A DNA stretch of 64,000 bases from Geomicrobium sp. JCM 19039 (lineage in GTDB: Bacteria; Bacillota; Bacilli; Bacillales; Marinococcaceae): positions 349,939 through 413,938 of the forward strand of contig NZ_BAXB01000002.1 in assembly GCF_000698145.1 (NCBI RefSeq), read 5' to 3'. Both the position numbers and the translations under genes were made by a program. The notes beneath the pieces were generated by a model. That model did no database searches and was not told the DNA's origin. It was given only the letters and a program-made list of their open reading frames with translations. Of this stretch, positions 28,865-39,352 are shown one piece after another (the stretch's first letter is position 1; the number at the start of each line of letters is the position of its first letter).

Positions 28865-29339
28865 CTATACAAGACCGTCTTCTTTGCGCCATTCATCCAT
28901 GACGACAGGAAGAAGTTGTTGCATTTGGTCGCGTATCGTTTTCGTTCGATAATTCGGATCCAAGTGCTCTACTGGCAAGTGCGGAATCCATAATAAAAAG
29001 ACCTGGGGCCACGTCTTCTAGTTTCTTAAGACGTGGGTCCGAAGTGAGCCAAATCACATGCTTCACTTCATGAGTTCGAAATTCATCGACCCATATACTA
29101 AGACGCTCTCCAATACTTTCTTCTGATTCTGTTGATGGATACATAAGGGGTGGCAACTGGAGCAACCTCCCTCGAAATTGTTTCTCCATCTCCATCGTAA
29201 TTAATGAGATGTATTCCCCCATCGCCACTTTGCTTCTCATCTCATCATCCAATGATACGGGGACAAGCGGCACGAGAATCGTGTCCACATAAGCCTTAGA
29301 TTGTTGGTACGTATCGACATCAGTCGTTTGCCATCTCAT
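28865..29339 (-). CDS. ypiF: DUF2487 protein YpiF (frameshifted as assembled)
   Basis: This cytoplasmic protein of unknown function belongs to the DUF2487/YpiF family found just upstream of qcrA in bacilli. It starts MRWQTTDVDTY. The T run at 28995-28999 carries one base too many, so the C-terminal part P-G-L-L-L-W-I-P-H-L-P ... W-R-K-E-D-G-L-V, ending at TAG 28865, is in another frame; the frame as read ends early at 28893. The repaired length is about 157 residues. It follows ypiA by 27 bp. ypiB, present between ypiA and ypiF in B. subtilis, is missing. Confidence 0.78.
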
Positions 29340-29366
29340 GCTTGTTACACTCCTAATCTTCCTGTA

Positions 29367-30618
29367 TTAGACGCTCGACATAAGCTGCCAAGCCTGCGTT
29401 GTCTTCTTGAAGTATGACGCTTGTCGGAGTGCTTCGAATCCGTCTTTGCGTCTACCATTTTCGATGAGGAGATAACCGAACTCTTCCATAGCTTCTCCGT
29501 CATTTCTTATTTCATTACGCACTTCTTCATACAAAGCAAGTGCTTCCTCAACTTCATCTTCAAGGTGCTTTGCCTTGCCTTTGTAGTACGTATACAGCGG
29601 GTCTTCTTCCCCGGCATCACGCAGCTTTTCAATTACACGATACATTTCTTCTGTTTCCTCTTCTTCAAACAGAAGGTCCAAAAGAGATTTAGCTGCTTGA
29701 AAATTACCTGGATTAAGCTCTAACGCTCGGTAAAGGTCCGGTTTTGCTACGTCAGGCTGATCATCTTGCTCAAGACGACTTTTCACGACATACAATTGTT
29801 CATTCTCTTCGTCTTGCAAAATGCCAGCATCTGCAACCTCTTTGGCCAAGCCAATTTTATTCTCTTTTTCATATGCCTCAATAAGTGGTAAATAGAGGTA
29901 GATAGGCAGGGTCTTTCTCTCTTAAAGCTTCTAGCTGTTCTATAGCGAGCGTTGAATCGTCTGCACGAAGTGCTGTCAGTCCATAGCCAAATAACGCCCG
30001 AGGCTCTGCTCGTTCATCAATGGCTTGTTCATAATATGACAATGCCGTCTCAAACGCACCCGTGCCACTATAAGCTTCTGCGAGCATGAGAGAAAGGTTC
30101 GCCTCTTCAAGGTCAAACCCATTGGCAACCGCTTGCTTTAAAAAGGGAATCGCCTTTTGATAATTGCCTCGTTCAACATAGTAACTCCCTATGCCTGCCA
30201 ATAAAACCGCTTCATCAGGTGCGTGCTCATACGCTAATAACAACTTCTGTTCCGCCACTTCTTCAAGTCCTTGCAACTGATACAAATCAGCCAAAAGCAT
30301 GAGCGATTCTACAAAAACTTCATCGTTTGCATCGATCTGTTCCAAACTTCCGATGGCCGTATCTTCATCACCAAGGTCGATCGCCGCTTCCGCTTTTAGC
30401 GTAAGCAAACTTCCCTCACCTGGGAATTCATCTAATAAATTGTCAACAATCGCAACCGTCTCGTTCGCGTGTCCGAGTTCTTGATAGACGAAAGCTGCTT
30501 GAAATCTCGCCTCAGCGTCACCGCGGGAAACGACTTCTTGAAGAAGCAATAATCCCTCGTCAACTTCCCCAGACTCAATACGCTTCATGGCTTTTTCTAC
30601 TTTTTCGAGCAATGTCAA
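29367..30618 (-). CDS. ypiA: TPR-repeat protein YpiA (frameshifted as assembled)
   Basis: The protein is built of about ten tetratricopeptide repeats and is probably a scaffold; its role is not known. Repeats are visible as A-x3-Y-x2-G-x3-A-x2-Y-E patterns such as GTGAFETALSYYEQAID and GNYQKAIPFLKQA. The frame is lost at 29890-29892 (one extra base or two missing), inside Y-L-P-L ... L-P-L-I-E-A-Y-E; repair gives about 416 residues, close to B. subtilis YpiA. It precedes ypiF. In B. subtilis aroE (aroA) is immediately upstream, but here about 1.7 kb of other DNA intervenes. Confidence 0.82.
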
Positions 30619-30683
30619 ACCTCCGATTCCGCTAGATCTGTTTTACTTCCGACCAACCTTAGACCTTCGGATCTTTATTATAG

Positions 30684-30709
30684 CAAAAAAACCCGTAGAA
30701 TGGCTACGG
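30684..30709 (-). terminator. Short terminator-like hairpin upstream of ypiA
   Basis: On the minus strand CCGTAG-ccatt-CTACGG is followed by G and seven T. The stem is only 6 bp. A TATAAT-like sequence directly follows, so the region may combine a weak terminator and the ypiA promoter. Confidence 0.55.
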
Positions 30710-30740
30710 ATCGAATACGACAACAACGTGAACATTGCAC

Positions 30741-30782
30741 AAAAAAACCTGAATTGCATCGCGTAAACGCTTACAATTCAGG
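30741..30782 (-). terminator. Terminator downstream of the RibD-C-like gene
   Basis: CCTGAATTG and CAATTCAGG form a perfect 9-bp stem with a 17-base loop, followed by seven T on the minus strand. Confidence 0.75.
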
Positions 30783-30932
30783 CCGAGAAATAAAATTCTC
30801 TAGGTTATGGATAGGAGTGGAGAGAAACCATACGCTAACTATTAGTATACGCATTATTCTGTAAACGTCAAGGGGGTTTCCAAAATTTATCTTCTTAAAT
30901 GGAATAAACCTACTGTACCGTTATACTTGACG

Positions 30933-31520
30933 CTATTTGCTATCCGTTTTTGTTTGAGGAGTTACTCTTGCTATTTGGTAACATAACAGGACATTGCCTG
31001 ATTTAAACACCTTAGCTCTCACCAATTTTAATAGCTTGCAATCTGTGATGTTTTTAAAATAAGGCTTGCCTCCACCTAATATAACCGGATTGACGATCAC
31101 TTGATATTCATCGACCAAATTAATGTTTGTTAAAAAAGATACAAAGTCTGAGCTACCTAAGATCACCAGGTCTTTCCCCGGTTGTTGCTTAAGCTCCATC
31201 AAATAATCGTTCACTTTCTCTTTGATAAGTGTAGTGTCATTCCAGTCAACATCATTTAATGTACTTGAAAACACGATTTTAGGTAAATTGTTCATTCTTT
31301 CCGCAATAGCGGGGAATTTCTCTATTGCAAATTCAGTAGGCCAAAAATTCTTCATGTGTTGATACGTCTTTCTTCCGTACAAAATGGCATCAACAGAATA
31401 CAGCATCTCTTCGGTATACTTATGATATTCATCATCAACATGATGCCAATTTAATTCCTGATTCAATCCTTCGATGAAGCCATCAAGCGATATCATCATT
31501 TGACTAATGATCTTCCTCAT
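30933..31520 (-). CDS. Dihydrofolate reductase-like protein with RibD C-terminal domain
   Basis: The 195-residue protein is a stand-alone RibD-C/DHFR-like reductase of the YwjB/YyaP type, with the opening M-I-S-L-D-G-F-I-E, the A-I-L-Y-G-R-K-T-Y nucleotide site, KIVFSSTL and a C-terminal V-I-L-G-G-G-K-P-Y-F. Substrate is unknown; these proteins are not true folate reductases. ATG 31520 follows TAGGAGG. The gene is clearly AT-richer than its neighbours and breaks the aroA-ypiA neighbourhood of B. subtilis, suggesting acquisition. A perfect palindrome lies upstream of its start. Confidence 0.82.
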   Translation of the reverse strand: MRKIISQMMISLDGFIEGLNQELNWHHVDDEYHKYTEEMLYSVDAILYGRKTYQHMKNFWPTEFAIEKFPAIAERMNNLPKIVFSSTLNDVDWNDTTLIKEKVNDYLMELKQQPGKDLVILGSSDFVSFLTNINLVDEYQVIVNPVILGGGKPYFKNITDCKLLKLVRAKVFKSGNVLLCYQIARVTPQTKTDSK

Positions 31521-31562
31521 TTTATCCTCCTACCTTTCACTTATAGACCCCTATATACTAAT

Positions 31563-31576
31563 TTTACTTCAGTAAA
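31563..31576. promoter_or_regulatory. Operator-like palindrome TTTACT-tc-AGTAAA
   Basis: This palindrome lies 43 bp upstream of the RibD-C-like gene, close to its probable promoter. It resembles sites of small HTH repressors, but no regulator gene is nearby. Confidence 0.35.
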
Positions 31577-32249
31577 GACAGTAAGATTCTCCAGTGTAGA
31601 CTTTAATCCAGTGTCTAGATCCTCCATCCTTATTCTTTCAAGTATGTTCTTATAAACGATAGTGGCCTTTATCCTTCGGAAATGGGTTCCAAGTGCCACA
31701 TCTGTATCATCTCACTCGTGAACGCCAGATCTTCTGATTCGAATATTAATGACTACACAAATTTCTTGTCTGGAACCAACGCCAAAAACTACGCTTGGGA
31801 AATTTCAGTGTTTTCCGAATTTTACCCATTGGTGGAGTGCTCTATTTCGTACACGGGAATTATACTCTAAGTTCCGCCTTCGCTAGGGTCAAAATGATAA
31901 AATATTCGCTCCGCTGTCCATCCCAACTCGCTCGTGGTTTATCGATCTACTCGAATCGTTTGTAAAAATCAACTTTTAAGGCGATTGGTCAAATATAATT
32001 CGTCATTCTAAATCTAAGTTGTCACATAAACTTTGAGAATTGAGCCATATGGCGCCTTAAAGTGCCAAATTTTGAGTGTGGATGGGTATATAAAAGAGTC
32101 AGAGAGTTTCCCTCTATAATGACCACGATCCATGTTTTTTCAAGAGGAAAAATGTTTTGTTTGTAATCGTAAAGAGCGGTCGATTCTCCTATACCTTGGA
32201 TAAGGAAAGGCAATTAAGTGAATTACTTTAGTTCAACATTTACTGCCTC
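31577..32249. other. Gene-free interval between the RibD-C-like gene and aroA
   Basis: No convincing gene is present. It includes the second copy of the dispersed repeat (31998-32155). All open frames are short and have no recognisable motifs. Confidence 0.6.
31998..32155. repeat. Dispersed intergenic repeat, copy B
   Basis: This copy matches 3309-3509 in the same orientation with internal gaps; the best blocks are ATTCGTCATTCT at the left end, TATAAAAGAG-N-CAGAGA in the middle and TTTTCAAGA-GGAAAAAT at the right end. It lacks about 25 bp after CATAAACT. Confidence 0.6.
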
Positions 32250-32290
32250 AAAAAAATGCCCAGGGAGAACGTTTTTCGTTCTGCCCAGAG
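32250..32290 (-). terminator. Probable terminator at the end of the aro/trp supraoperon
   Basis: On the minus strand AGAACG-aaaaa-CGTTCT forms the top of a stem extended by GGG/CCC after a bulge, and TTTTTTT follows shortly. It lies 55-95 bp after the aroA stop. Confidence 0.6.
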
Positions 32291-32343
32291 CGATTTTTTC
32301 TAACCTACACTTTTTGATCAAGTTCGAAAGACGTAACAAAATG

Positions 32344-33629
32344 TTACGATTGCACGTCTTGAAGCAGTGTAAAGAAATTAGGGAATGACACGTCAGCAGC
32401 ACCAGCATCATTAACGGTCGTTTCCCCTGATGCAATTAATCCTGCGACAGCAAATGCCATAGCAATGCGGTGATCACCAAAACTTTCTACTTCGCATCCG
32501 GTCAAAGGTGTTGGACCGTGAACGATCATCCCATCAGATGTCGCTTCAATATTCGCTCCCATTGCGTTTAGCTGATTCACAACGGTATCAATACGATTTG
32601 TTTCTTTATACTTTAGTTCTTCGGCGTCTTTGATAATGGTTATTCCTTCTGCTTGTGTTGCTAAGACGGCAATGACGGGAATTTCATCAATAAGTCTCGG
32701 AATGAGTTCGCGATCAATTGTCGTTCCGACAAGATTCGCATAGTGAACAACAAAGTCAGCGACTGGCTCTCCGCTCTCGGTTCTCTCATTCTCAATGTTT
32801 AGTTGGCCGCCCATCGCTTTCAATACATCAATAATTCCAGCGCGAGTTGGATTCATGCCCGTTTCATTAATGCGAAGTTTACTATGGGGTACGAGTGTCG
32901 CTGCAGCGAGCAAAAAGGCAGCAGAAGAAATATCACCTGGGACGTTTACATCCGCTGATTGAAGCGTTTGGTTTCCTGCGATTGTCACTCGCGTGTCCTG
33001 GACGTCAAGTTTTGCGCCAAATGCTCCAAGCATGCGTTCAGTATGATCTCTTGAGCGAGAAGGCTCGGTCACAGACGTCTGACCATCAGCAAACAAACCT
33101 GCAAGTAAGATGCTACTTTTCACTTGTGCGCTTGCGACACGCGTCGTATAGTCTTTTCCGTGAAGCTTTGTTCCTCTAATCGCAAGAGGAGTAAGGTTCG
33201 CTTCGTCTCGGCCCCAAATTTGCGCCCCATACTGACGAGTGGTTCCGTCACCCTAGCCATCGGACGCTTCGCTATAGATGCGTCCCCTGCAACGGTTGAA
33301 AAAAACGGCGCACCTGCAAGAATGCCCATGATCAAACGAATCGTTGTACCGGAGTTTCCGACATCGAGTTGACTTTTCGGTTCTGTAAGACCTCCAAGCC
33401 CTTTCCCTTCAACAACAATCTCATCTGCCACTTCTTGAATGTTTACACCAAGCTGCCTGAAACAATGGATCGTACTTTTGCAATCTTCACCTTGCAAGAA
33501 GCCACGTATTCTCGTCGTCCCATGTGCAATGCTTCCGAACATCACTGCTCGGTGTGAAATTGATTTGTCACCAGGAACAGAGACTGCTCCTGTAAGCGGT
33601 CTTGCCCGCTGAATCACTTGTGTTGTCAT
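32344..33629 (-). CDS. aroA: 3-phosphoshikimate 1-carboxyvinyltransferase, EPSP synthase (frameshifted as assembled)
   Basis: EPSP synthase joins shikimate 3-phosphate and PEP, the sixth shikimate step and the target of glyphosate. Motifs are P-G-D-K-S-I-S-H-R near residue 20, [12 protein letters not shown], and in the second half [17 protein letters not shown] and [12 protein letters not shown]. One G is missing from a G run at 33225-33228, so M-G-A-Q-I-W reads M-G-R-K-F-G; repair gives about 428 residues. ATG 33629 is chosen because of GGGGTGG upstream. It is the last gene of the supraoperon (called aroE in B. subtilis). Confidence 0.92.
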
Positions 33630-33640
33630 CGTCTCCACCC

Positions 33641-34756
33641 CTACTCACTTTTATATGTTGAAAAATGCTCGTTCTCTAGACATCTTTGTCCTCGTTCTCG
33701 ATCAGTCGTCGTGCGGAAGGTGAGCCTTAACACACCCATAATGTCTTCTCGAGCTTCGATAATTCGAATGTTCGTAATGCTAATCCCATGCTCAGCAAGA
33801 ATACCCGTGACATCCGAGATTACACCCGGGTGGTCGGGTACATCTACATACAAATCTTTTAACGCGGGTATGGCACCAGATGTCTTCACTGGAAGATCGT
33901 CGCGGTGACGCTTTGCACCATCAAAGAACGAAAACAAAGATTCAGCATCTCCTTGCCTAATCAGCTCGGTGATGCTCTCCATATCTTGCTGCCACTCTAC
34001 CATCATCTGTGTCAAAACTTCACGATTTTGCAACAAAATATCTCGCCACATGACAGGATTCGCCGATGCAATCCGTGTAATATCGCGAAACCCTCCTGCT
34101 GCAAGGTCCCGAATCATCGGCTGGCTTTGTTCAACTTTGTGCAATTGATGAACGAGCGCAGAAGCAACAATGTGCGGAAGATGACTGACACTACCAGCAA
34201 CTTCATCGTGCTCACCAGGACCCATTTCTACAAAGCGGGCATTCGTTCCAGCTAAAAGCCTTTGAATTTCTTCACTAGCGGCTCGTTCTTTCTCATCTTG
34301 CTTTGGCAGAGTGAGGATATAAAAGGCATTTTCGAACAAGTCATGCCTCGCTCCTTGAACGCCACTTTTGTGAGAGCCTGCCATCGGGTGTCCCCCAATA
34401 AAGGTGACGCCTCTTTCCACGAGTGGTTCAGCTGCTTGCAAAACGGTTGACTTCGTGCTGCCTGTGTCCGTAATAATCAAATCGGTTTTCAGAGGCACAC
34501 GCATCAATGTTTTCGTTAACATCTCTATAGATTTAGAAACCGGTGTAGCGATGACAAGAACATCTGCCTCACTCGCTACTTGTGATACGGTTGGACTCAC
34601 CTCATCAATAACGCCCAGCCTCATTGCTTCTTCTAATGCGACCTGGTCAACATCCACACCCACGATGTGTACATCTTTCCCATGGCGCGCTTTTATTCCT
34701 AATGAAATCGAACCTCCAATCAGTCCCATCCCAATGATTCCAATCGTTTTCTTCAA
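33641..34756 (-). CDS. tyrA: Prephenate dehydrogenase with C-terminal ACT domain
   Basis: TyrA oxidises prephenate to 4-hydroxyphenylpyruvate for tyrosine synthesis. The 371-residue protein has the NAD-binding G-M-G-L-I-G-G-S at residues 9-16, VIATPVS, the [12 protein letters not shown] catalytic stretch and, from about residue 297, an ACT domain ([21 protein letters not shown]) expected to sense an aromatic amino acid. It sits between hisC and aroA as in B. subtilis. Confidence 0.96.
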   Translation of the reverse strand: MKKTIGIIGMGLIGGSISLGIKARHGKDVHIVGVDVDQVALEEAMRLGVIDEVSPTVSQVASEADVLVIATPVSKSIEMLTKTLMRVPLKTDLIITDTGSTKSTVLQAAEPLVERGVTFIGGHPMAGSHKSGVQGARHDLFENAFYILTLPKQDEKERAASEEIQRLLAGTNARFVEMGPGEHDEVAGSVSHLPHIVASALVHQLHKVEQSQPMIRDLAAGGFRDITRIASANPVMWRDILLQNREVLTQMMVEWQQDMESITELIRQGDAESLFSFFDGAKRHRDDLPVKTSGAIPALKDLYVDVPDHPGVISDVTGILAEHGISITNIRIIEAREDIMGVLRLTFRTTTDRERGQRCLENEHFSTYKSE

Positions 34757-34788
34757 GGTGCTTCCCCTTTCAATTACTACGCAATACG

Positions 34789-35877
34789 TTAGCTGTACAA
34801 ATGGTTAAATGCACGTATCAGTGTATCATTTTCTTCTTTACTTCCTACAGTTAAGCGAATGCATTCCGGGAAACCGAGCGGTACTCCCGAACGAACGATC
34901 ACTCCTTGCTTCATCAGCTCTTGAAATACTTCACTTCCATTTTTTTGAACGTTCACGAGTAAGAAATTCGTTTCGCTCGGATAAACATTATAGCCTTGAT
35001 CTTCAAAATAAGACCGCAACCGTTGCTTTTCCGCGCTGTTCTTCTCGTAACATTGCTGAACGAACTCTGTATCAGCTAGCGCAATGATAGCCGCTTGTTG
35101 AGCAATCGTCGTCGTGTTAAATGGCGGACGAAGCGGTTCAACCTTACTAATGAGATCACGGTGACCGATCCCGTACCCAATTCTTAATCCTGCAAGACCA
35201 TACATCTTTGAAAATGTCCGAAGAATAAGGAGGTTGTCATACGTTTCAAGCATCGGAATTGTATCCGGATAATCTTGTGCTTCGACGTATTCCACATATG
35301 CTTCGTCACTCACAACGAGCACATGATCAGGAACCTTCTCCATAAAAGCAGAAAACATGTCCTGATTAATATAGTTTCCAGAAGGGTTGTTCGGATTACA
35401 TACCCAAACAATTCTCGTCTCCTCATTTATTGCTGCGAGCATACGCTCTAAATCATGATCCCCTGAGGACGTCAATGGCACCTCAATGATTTCACAGCCT
35501 TCAATCGAGGCATTATGCTTGTACTGGGAAAACGAGGGGGTCGCCATGACCGTATTCGTGCCTGGTCCTAATATGGCACGGCATAAAAACAAAATCACTT
35601 CATCTGACCCTGCACCAAAAAGCAGTTGATCTTCCTGAACATCCAAGTGTTCAGCGACAGTCTTGCGTAAACTCGCAGCATGTCCATCAGGGTATATTTG
35701 AGAAGGAGAAGGATTTTGAAGGAACTGCTCTACATCTTTAGAGGCTCCGTAAGGATTTTCGTTGGAAGCAAGTTTAATCACTTCAGTCAGTCCATATTCT
35801 GCCTTTACTGCTTCCATAGGTCTACCTGGCTCATAAGGCGTGAGATGATCGACCGTTGGCTTGAGTTTTACTTTCAT
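34789..35877 (-). CDS. hisC: Histidinol-phosphate/aromatic aminotransferase
   Basis: This PLP enzyme acts in histidine synthesis and, in this operon setting, transaminates phenylpyruvate and hydroxyphenylpyruvate. The 362-residue protein shows L-A-S-N-E-N-P-Y-G, CNPNNPSGNY, the D-E-A-Y-V-E-Y segment and the PLP lysine in TFSKMYGLAGLR. ATG 35877 follows AAGGTG by 6-8 bases; the frame stays open upstream to 35943 without typical sequence. A hairpin with a T run lies between trpA and this gene. Confidence 0.94.
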   Translation of the reverse strand: MKVKLKPTVDHLTPYEPGRPMEAVKAEYGLTEVIKLASNENPYGASKDVEQFLQNPSPSQIYPDGHAASLRKTVAEHLDVQEDQLLFGAGSDEVILFLCRAILGPGTNTVMATPSFSQYKHNASIEGCEIIEVPLTSSGDHDLERMLAAINEETRIVWVCNPNNPSGNYINQDMFSAFMEKVPDHVLVVSDEAYVEYVEAQDYPDTIPMLETYDNLLILRTFSKMYGLAGLRIGYGIGHRDLISKVEPLRPPFNTTTIAQQAAIIALADTEFVQQCYEKNSAEKQRLRSYFEDQGYNVYPSETNFLLVNVQKNGSEVFQELMKQGVIVRSGVPLGFPECIRLTVGSKEENDTLIRAFNHLYS

Positions 35878-35908
35878 AATCATCACCTTCCGAATATTCT
35901 GTTCGTAA

Positions 35909-35940
35909 GTAAAAATGAGAAGAACAGTTCGTCTTCTCAT
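35909..35940 (-). terminator. Intrinsic terminator between trpA and hisC
   Basis: On the minus strand ATGAGAAGA-cgaactgt-TCTTCTCAT is a perfect 9-bp stem followed by TTTTTACTTAC. It could reduce read-through from trpA, implying an independent or partial promoter for hisC-tyrA-aroA. Confidence 0.65.
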
Positions 35941-35961
35941 CAATTTAGCTTTCCTTATAGT

Positions 35962-36761
35962 TTACGATGAAACGAGGGATTGAACAATCGTTTTTATTTC
36001 TTCTATTGCTTCGTCTTGCTCTTGTGAGGAACATAAAGCCTCATTTCGCTCATTTATCTCTGATACAATTTTAGAACCGACCACAGCTCCGTAACCTTGT
36101 TTATGAATGGTTTTTACATGCTCACGTGTAGAGATTCCAAAACCAACAGCCATCGGCACCGAGCTATATCGCTCGACTGTCGTGACAAATTCCGTTAAAT
36201 TCGGGTCTAAAGATTCTCGTACACCTGTCACTCCAAGGCTCGAAACACAATATAAGAACCCTTCCGCTTGCTCAGCAATTTTTTGAACGCGATGTTTGGA
36301 CGTTGGTGCAACTAACGAAATCAGCTCCGTTTCATGCTCTTGACAAGTTCGCTTGATTTCTTCATTTTCTTCAAAAGGTAAATCTGGAATTAACCAGCCA
36401 TCGACGCCAACTTCTTTACCTTTTTTATTGCGTCTTTAATACCATATTTTAGAAGAGGATTTATATAGCAAAACAGAATGATCGGAATGTGAACGCCACG
36501 AGCCCGAATGTCTTCCACGAGAGAAAATACATGGTTGAGCGACATACCCCCATCCAAGGCTCGTTTGGCTGCATTTTGAATTGTTGGTCCGTCTGCTAGA
36601 GGGTCTGAGTACGGGACACCTAGCTCAACAATATGGGCTCCACTAGTCTCTAGCATGCTCACAAGTTTTACCGTTGCTTCGGGTGTTGGGTCTCCTGCGA
36701 CAATATACGGAATAAACAATTGTCCTTTTGCCTCTCTCGCTGCTCGTTCTACACGTTTCAT
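35962..36761 (-). CDS. trpA: Tryptophan synthase alpha chain (frameshifted as assembled)
   Basis: TrpA cleaves indole-glycerol phosphate to indole. The catalytic Glu lies in V-E-L-G-V-P-Y-S-D-P and the second acid in L-A-D-G-P. The A run read on the minus strand at 36421-36426 is one base short, so K-K-G-K-E-V-G-V-D-G-W reads K-K-V-K-K-L and stops; the C-terminal part then continues in another frame with W-L-I-P-D-L-P-F-E and A-V-G-F-G-I-S. Repair gives about 266 residues. ATG 36761 is inside the longer open frame and lies 7 bp after the trpB stop codon. Confidence 0.91.
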
Positions 36762-36768
36762 GACCTCA

Positions 36769-37953
36769 CTACTCCTTCCCCTCATCCACAGCACGTTGAA
36801 TGGTTTCTACATCTTTATCTCCACGACCCGATAAACAGACGAGCATTGTCTCGTTATTTGGCATTTGCTTTGCTTTTCGTATCGCAAGAGCGAGGGCATG
36901 AGCACTTTCAATTGCTGGTAAGATTCCTTCTGTTCTTGTGAGTAAAAGTAGCGCATCCATTGCTTCCTCGTCGGTAACCGCCTCATACACAACCCGCCCA
37001 GCATCGTTTAAATAGCATGCTCAGCCAATACCTGGGTAGTCTAAACCTGCAGATATGGAGTACGGCTCAATGATTTGGCCGGAATCATCTTGCATAAGAT
37101 AGGTAAGTGCCCCGTGAATTACCCCACGATCTCCTTTAGTAAGCGTCGCCGCATGATGGGGGGTGTCGATGCCTTTCCCTCCAGCTTCTGCTCCGTACAA
37201 CGAGACAGATTTATCGGCGAGGAACTGTGTGAAAATTCCAATCGCATTACTTCCGCCACCTACACATGCACAGACCGCATCTGGACGATGTTGGAGTTGA
37301 CGTTTAGCTTCTTCACCAATAACCTTTTGGAACTCTCTCACCATATACGGGTAAGGGTGAGGACCAACGACCGAACCGATAAGGTACATCGTGTCTTCCA
37401 CATTCGCCACCCAGTAGCGAATCGCTTCATTGGTCGCATCTTTGAGTGTTTGACTGCCACTCGTTGCCGGTATCACTTCTGCACCTAAAAGCCGCATGCG
37501 AAAAACGTTTAACTTTTGCCGCTCCATATCTTTAGCACCCATAAAAATCTTACACGATAATCCGTACTTGGCAGCAACTGTTGCCGTAGCGACGCCATGT
37601 TGACCGGCACCTGTCTCGGCAACAATTTTCTTCTTGCCCATCCGCTGTGCAAGTAACGCTTGTCCAAGGGCATTATTAATCTTGTGAGCGCCCGTATGCA
37701 AAAGGTCTTCTCGCTTCAAGTAAATCTTCGCCCCACCCACTTCCTCAGTTAACCGATCGGCATACGTAAGTGGTGTCGGGCGACCGGCATATACACGAAG
37801 CACTTCTCTTAGCTCCTCGTGAAACGCATCACTCTTTAGCGCTTCATCTAAACCCGCTTGGAGCTCTTCCAAAGCCGCCATTACCGTTTCAGGTACATAC
37901 CTTCCGCCAAAATCGCCAAAACGTCCTCTTTCATCTGGATAATCGTTAGCCAT
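36769..37953 (-). CDS. trpB: Tryptophan synthase beta chain (broken by clustered deletions as assembled)
   Basis: TrpB condenses indole and serine to tryptophan. The PLP lysine is in H-T-G-A-H-K-I-N-N and the phosphate loop is [10 protein letters not shown]. Near the C-terminus the expected G-I-G-P-E-H-A-Y-L-N-D reads G-I-G-stop-A-C-Y-L-N-D: about three bases are missing in two nearby spots (37016-37024), so a TGA appears at 37021 although the frame before and after is the same. The repaired length is about 395 residues. trpB overlaps the end of trpF. Confidence 0.92.
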
Positions 37954-38581
37954 GATCTTTCACCTGTCCTATCAGCCTACGCATTGTTGGTTTATCTTTT
38001 ACACCATCTTTTTCGATACCGCTGGATACGTCCACGCCATCAGGTCGGTATGCGCATAACGTCGCTACATTCTGCTCATAAATTCCCCCTGCAATCCATA
38101 TCGGTATTCCGAGCTGGTTTGCAGATTGAATATATGGAGGCACGTGCTTCCAATCAAATGCCTTCCCCGTCCCTCCTCGTTGACTGTTCGTTCCTGCATC
38201 AATGAGGAAAATGTCCACGTCCTCAGCGTAGCGACCGAGCTGTTGAAGCGTATTTTCTTCATGTGGAAACGCCTTAATCACACGCTTCCCCGTCACTGCT
38301 TTCACTTCTCGGACTGTCTCGGGCGTTTCTTCCCCGTGCAACTGGATGATGTCTAAATTCGCTACATTCATGACGGATTGAATGGTTTCTGTACACTCAT
38401 TTACGAACACGCCTACGCGGTCAACAGCAGCATCTTTAGATGCAGAAAGCCAGTCCCGAACGTCCTCTTTTTGAACTTGACGCCGACTTTTCGTAAAGAT
38501 AAACCCGACAGCATCAGCACCACAAGAAATTGCATCGTTAACGTCTTTCTCTGACATCATTCCGCAACATTTAATGTACAT
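37946..38581 (-). CDS. trpF: Phosphoribosylanthranilate isomerase
   Basis: TrpF catalyses the Amadori rearrangement of phosphoribosylanthranilate. The 211-residue TIM barrel has I-K-C-C-G-M at the start with the catalytic Cys, V-G-F-I-F and G-V-F-V-N, the catalytic Asp in [19 protein letters not shown], and W-I-A-G-G-I. ATG 38581 overlaps the trpC end by 11 bp; four extra upstream residues in the frame are unlike the family. Confidence 0.94.
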   Translation of the reverse strand: MYIKCCGMMSEKDVNDAISCGADAVGFIFTKSRRQVQKEDVRDWLSASKDAAVDRVGVFVNECTETIQSVMNVANLDIIQLHGEETPETVREVKAVTGKRVIKAFPHEENTLQQLGRYAEDVDIFLIDAGTNSQRGGTGKAFDWKHVPPYIQSANQLGIPIWIAGGIYEQNVATLCAYRPDGVDVSSGIEKDGVKDKPTMRRLIGQVKDHG

Positions 38582-39352
38582 GTTCCGAGGCACCCGCCTT
38601 TAGATCCCTAATCGCCTCACGCGGGTCACCGCTTTTGACGAGATGCTCACCAACGAGTAAAGCCTTTGCACCTGCACCACGAACAAACGAAGCATCTTCA
38701 CGAGAATGAATACCACTTTCACTAACAATTGTACACGTTTTTGGTACATAGTCTGCCAACGTTTTTGTTTTTTCAATGGATGTTTCAAAGGTTTTTAGGT
38801 TGCGATTATTAATGCCGATCAGTTCTGGTTGACTATAGGCAAAAACTTCTTGAATTTCGTCTTCGTTGTGAACTTCTACAAGTACTTCCAATCCGAAATG
38901 CTGAGCTTTCTCAGTAAAGGACTGGATTTGTGAGCCGCTAAGCACTGCGGCAATTAAAAGGATTGCATCTGCCCAATTCGGTAGCTTTCTTCAATCTGTC
39001 TCTCATCAACGATAAAATCTTTTCTTAAAATCGGTAGTTTGGTAGCAGCACGAACAGACTGTAGGTCGATGTTGCTTCCTTTAAAGTACGGTTCGTCTGT
39101 TAGAACGGAAATGGCGTCTGCGCCCCCATTCTCATAGGCAATTGCACGGCCTGAGACGTCCAAGTCTTGTTTAATCCACCCTTTTGAAGGTGACGCTCTT
39201 TTAATTTCAGCAATAATGCCAACACCTGTATCGTTTGCGCCTCTTGTTAAAGCGGTACGAAGGCTAAGTGGTTGTTTGTGGTTTCTCATATTTTCTGGCA
39301 TGATAAACTGCTCTAAATCTTTTTGTTTACGTTGAACAATTTCAGGAAGCAT
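38571..39352 (-). CDS. trpC: Indole-3-glycerol phosphate synthase (frameshifted as assembled)
   Basis: TrpC closes the indole ring. The N-terminal part has A-E-I-K-R-A-S-P-S-K-G and S-V-L-T-D-E-P-Y-F-K-G and L-R-K-D-F-I-V-D; the C-terminal part has I-G-I-N-N-R-N-L-K-T-F and V-S-E-S-G-I. One G is missing at 38972-38974 (R-I-G-A-D-A-I-L reads R-I-G-Q-M-Q-S), splitting the gene. Repair gives about 260 residues. Overlaps trpD and trpF. Confidence 0.92.

Noticed and set aside
37016..37030. In-frame TGA in trpB that could suggest stop-codon recoding
   Set aside because: The frame is the same on both sides, but the expected G-P-E-H-A-Y is three bases short here; two nearby deletions explain the TGA without recoding.
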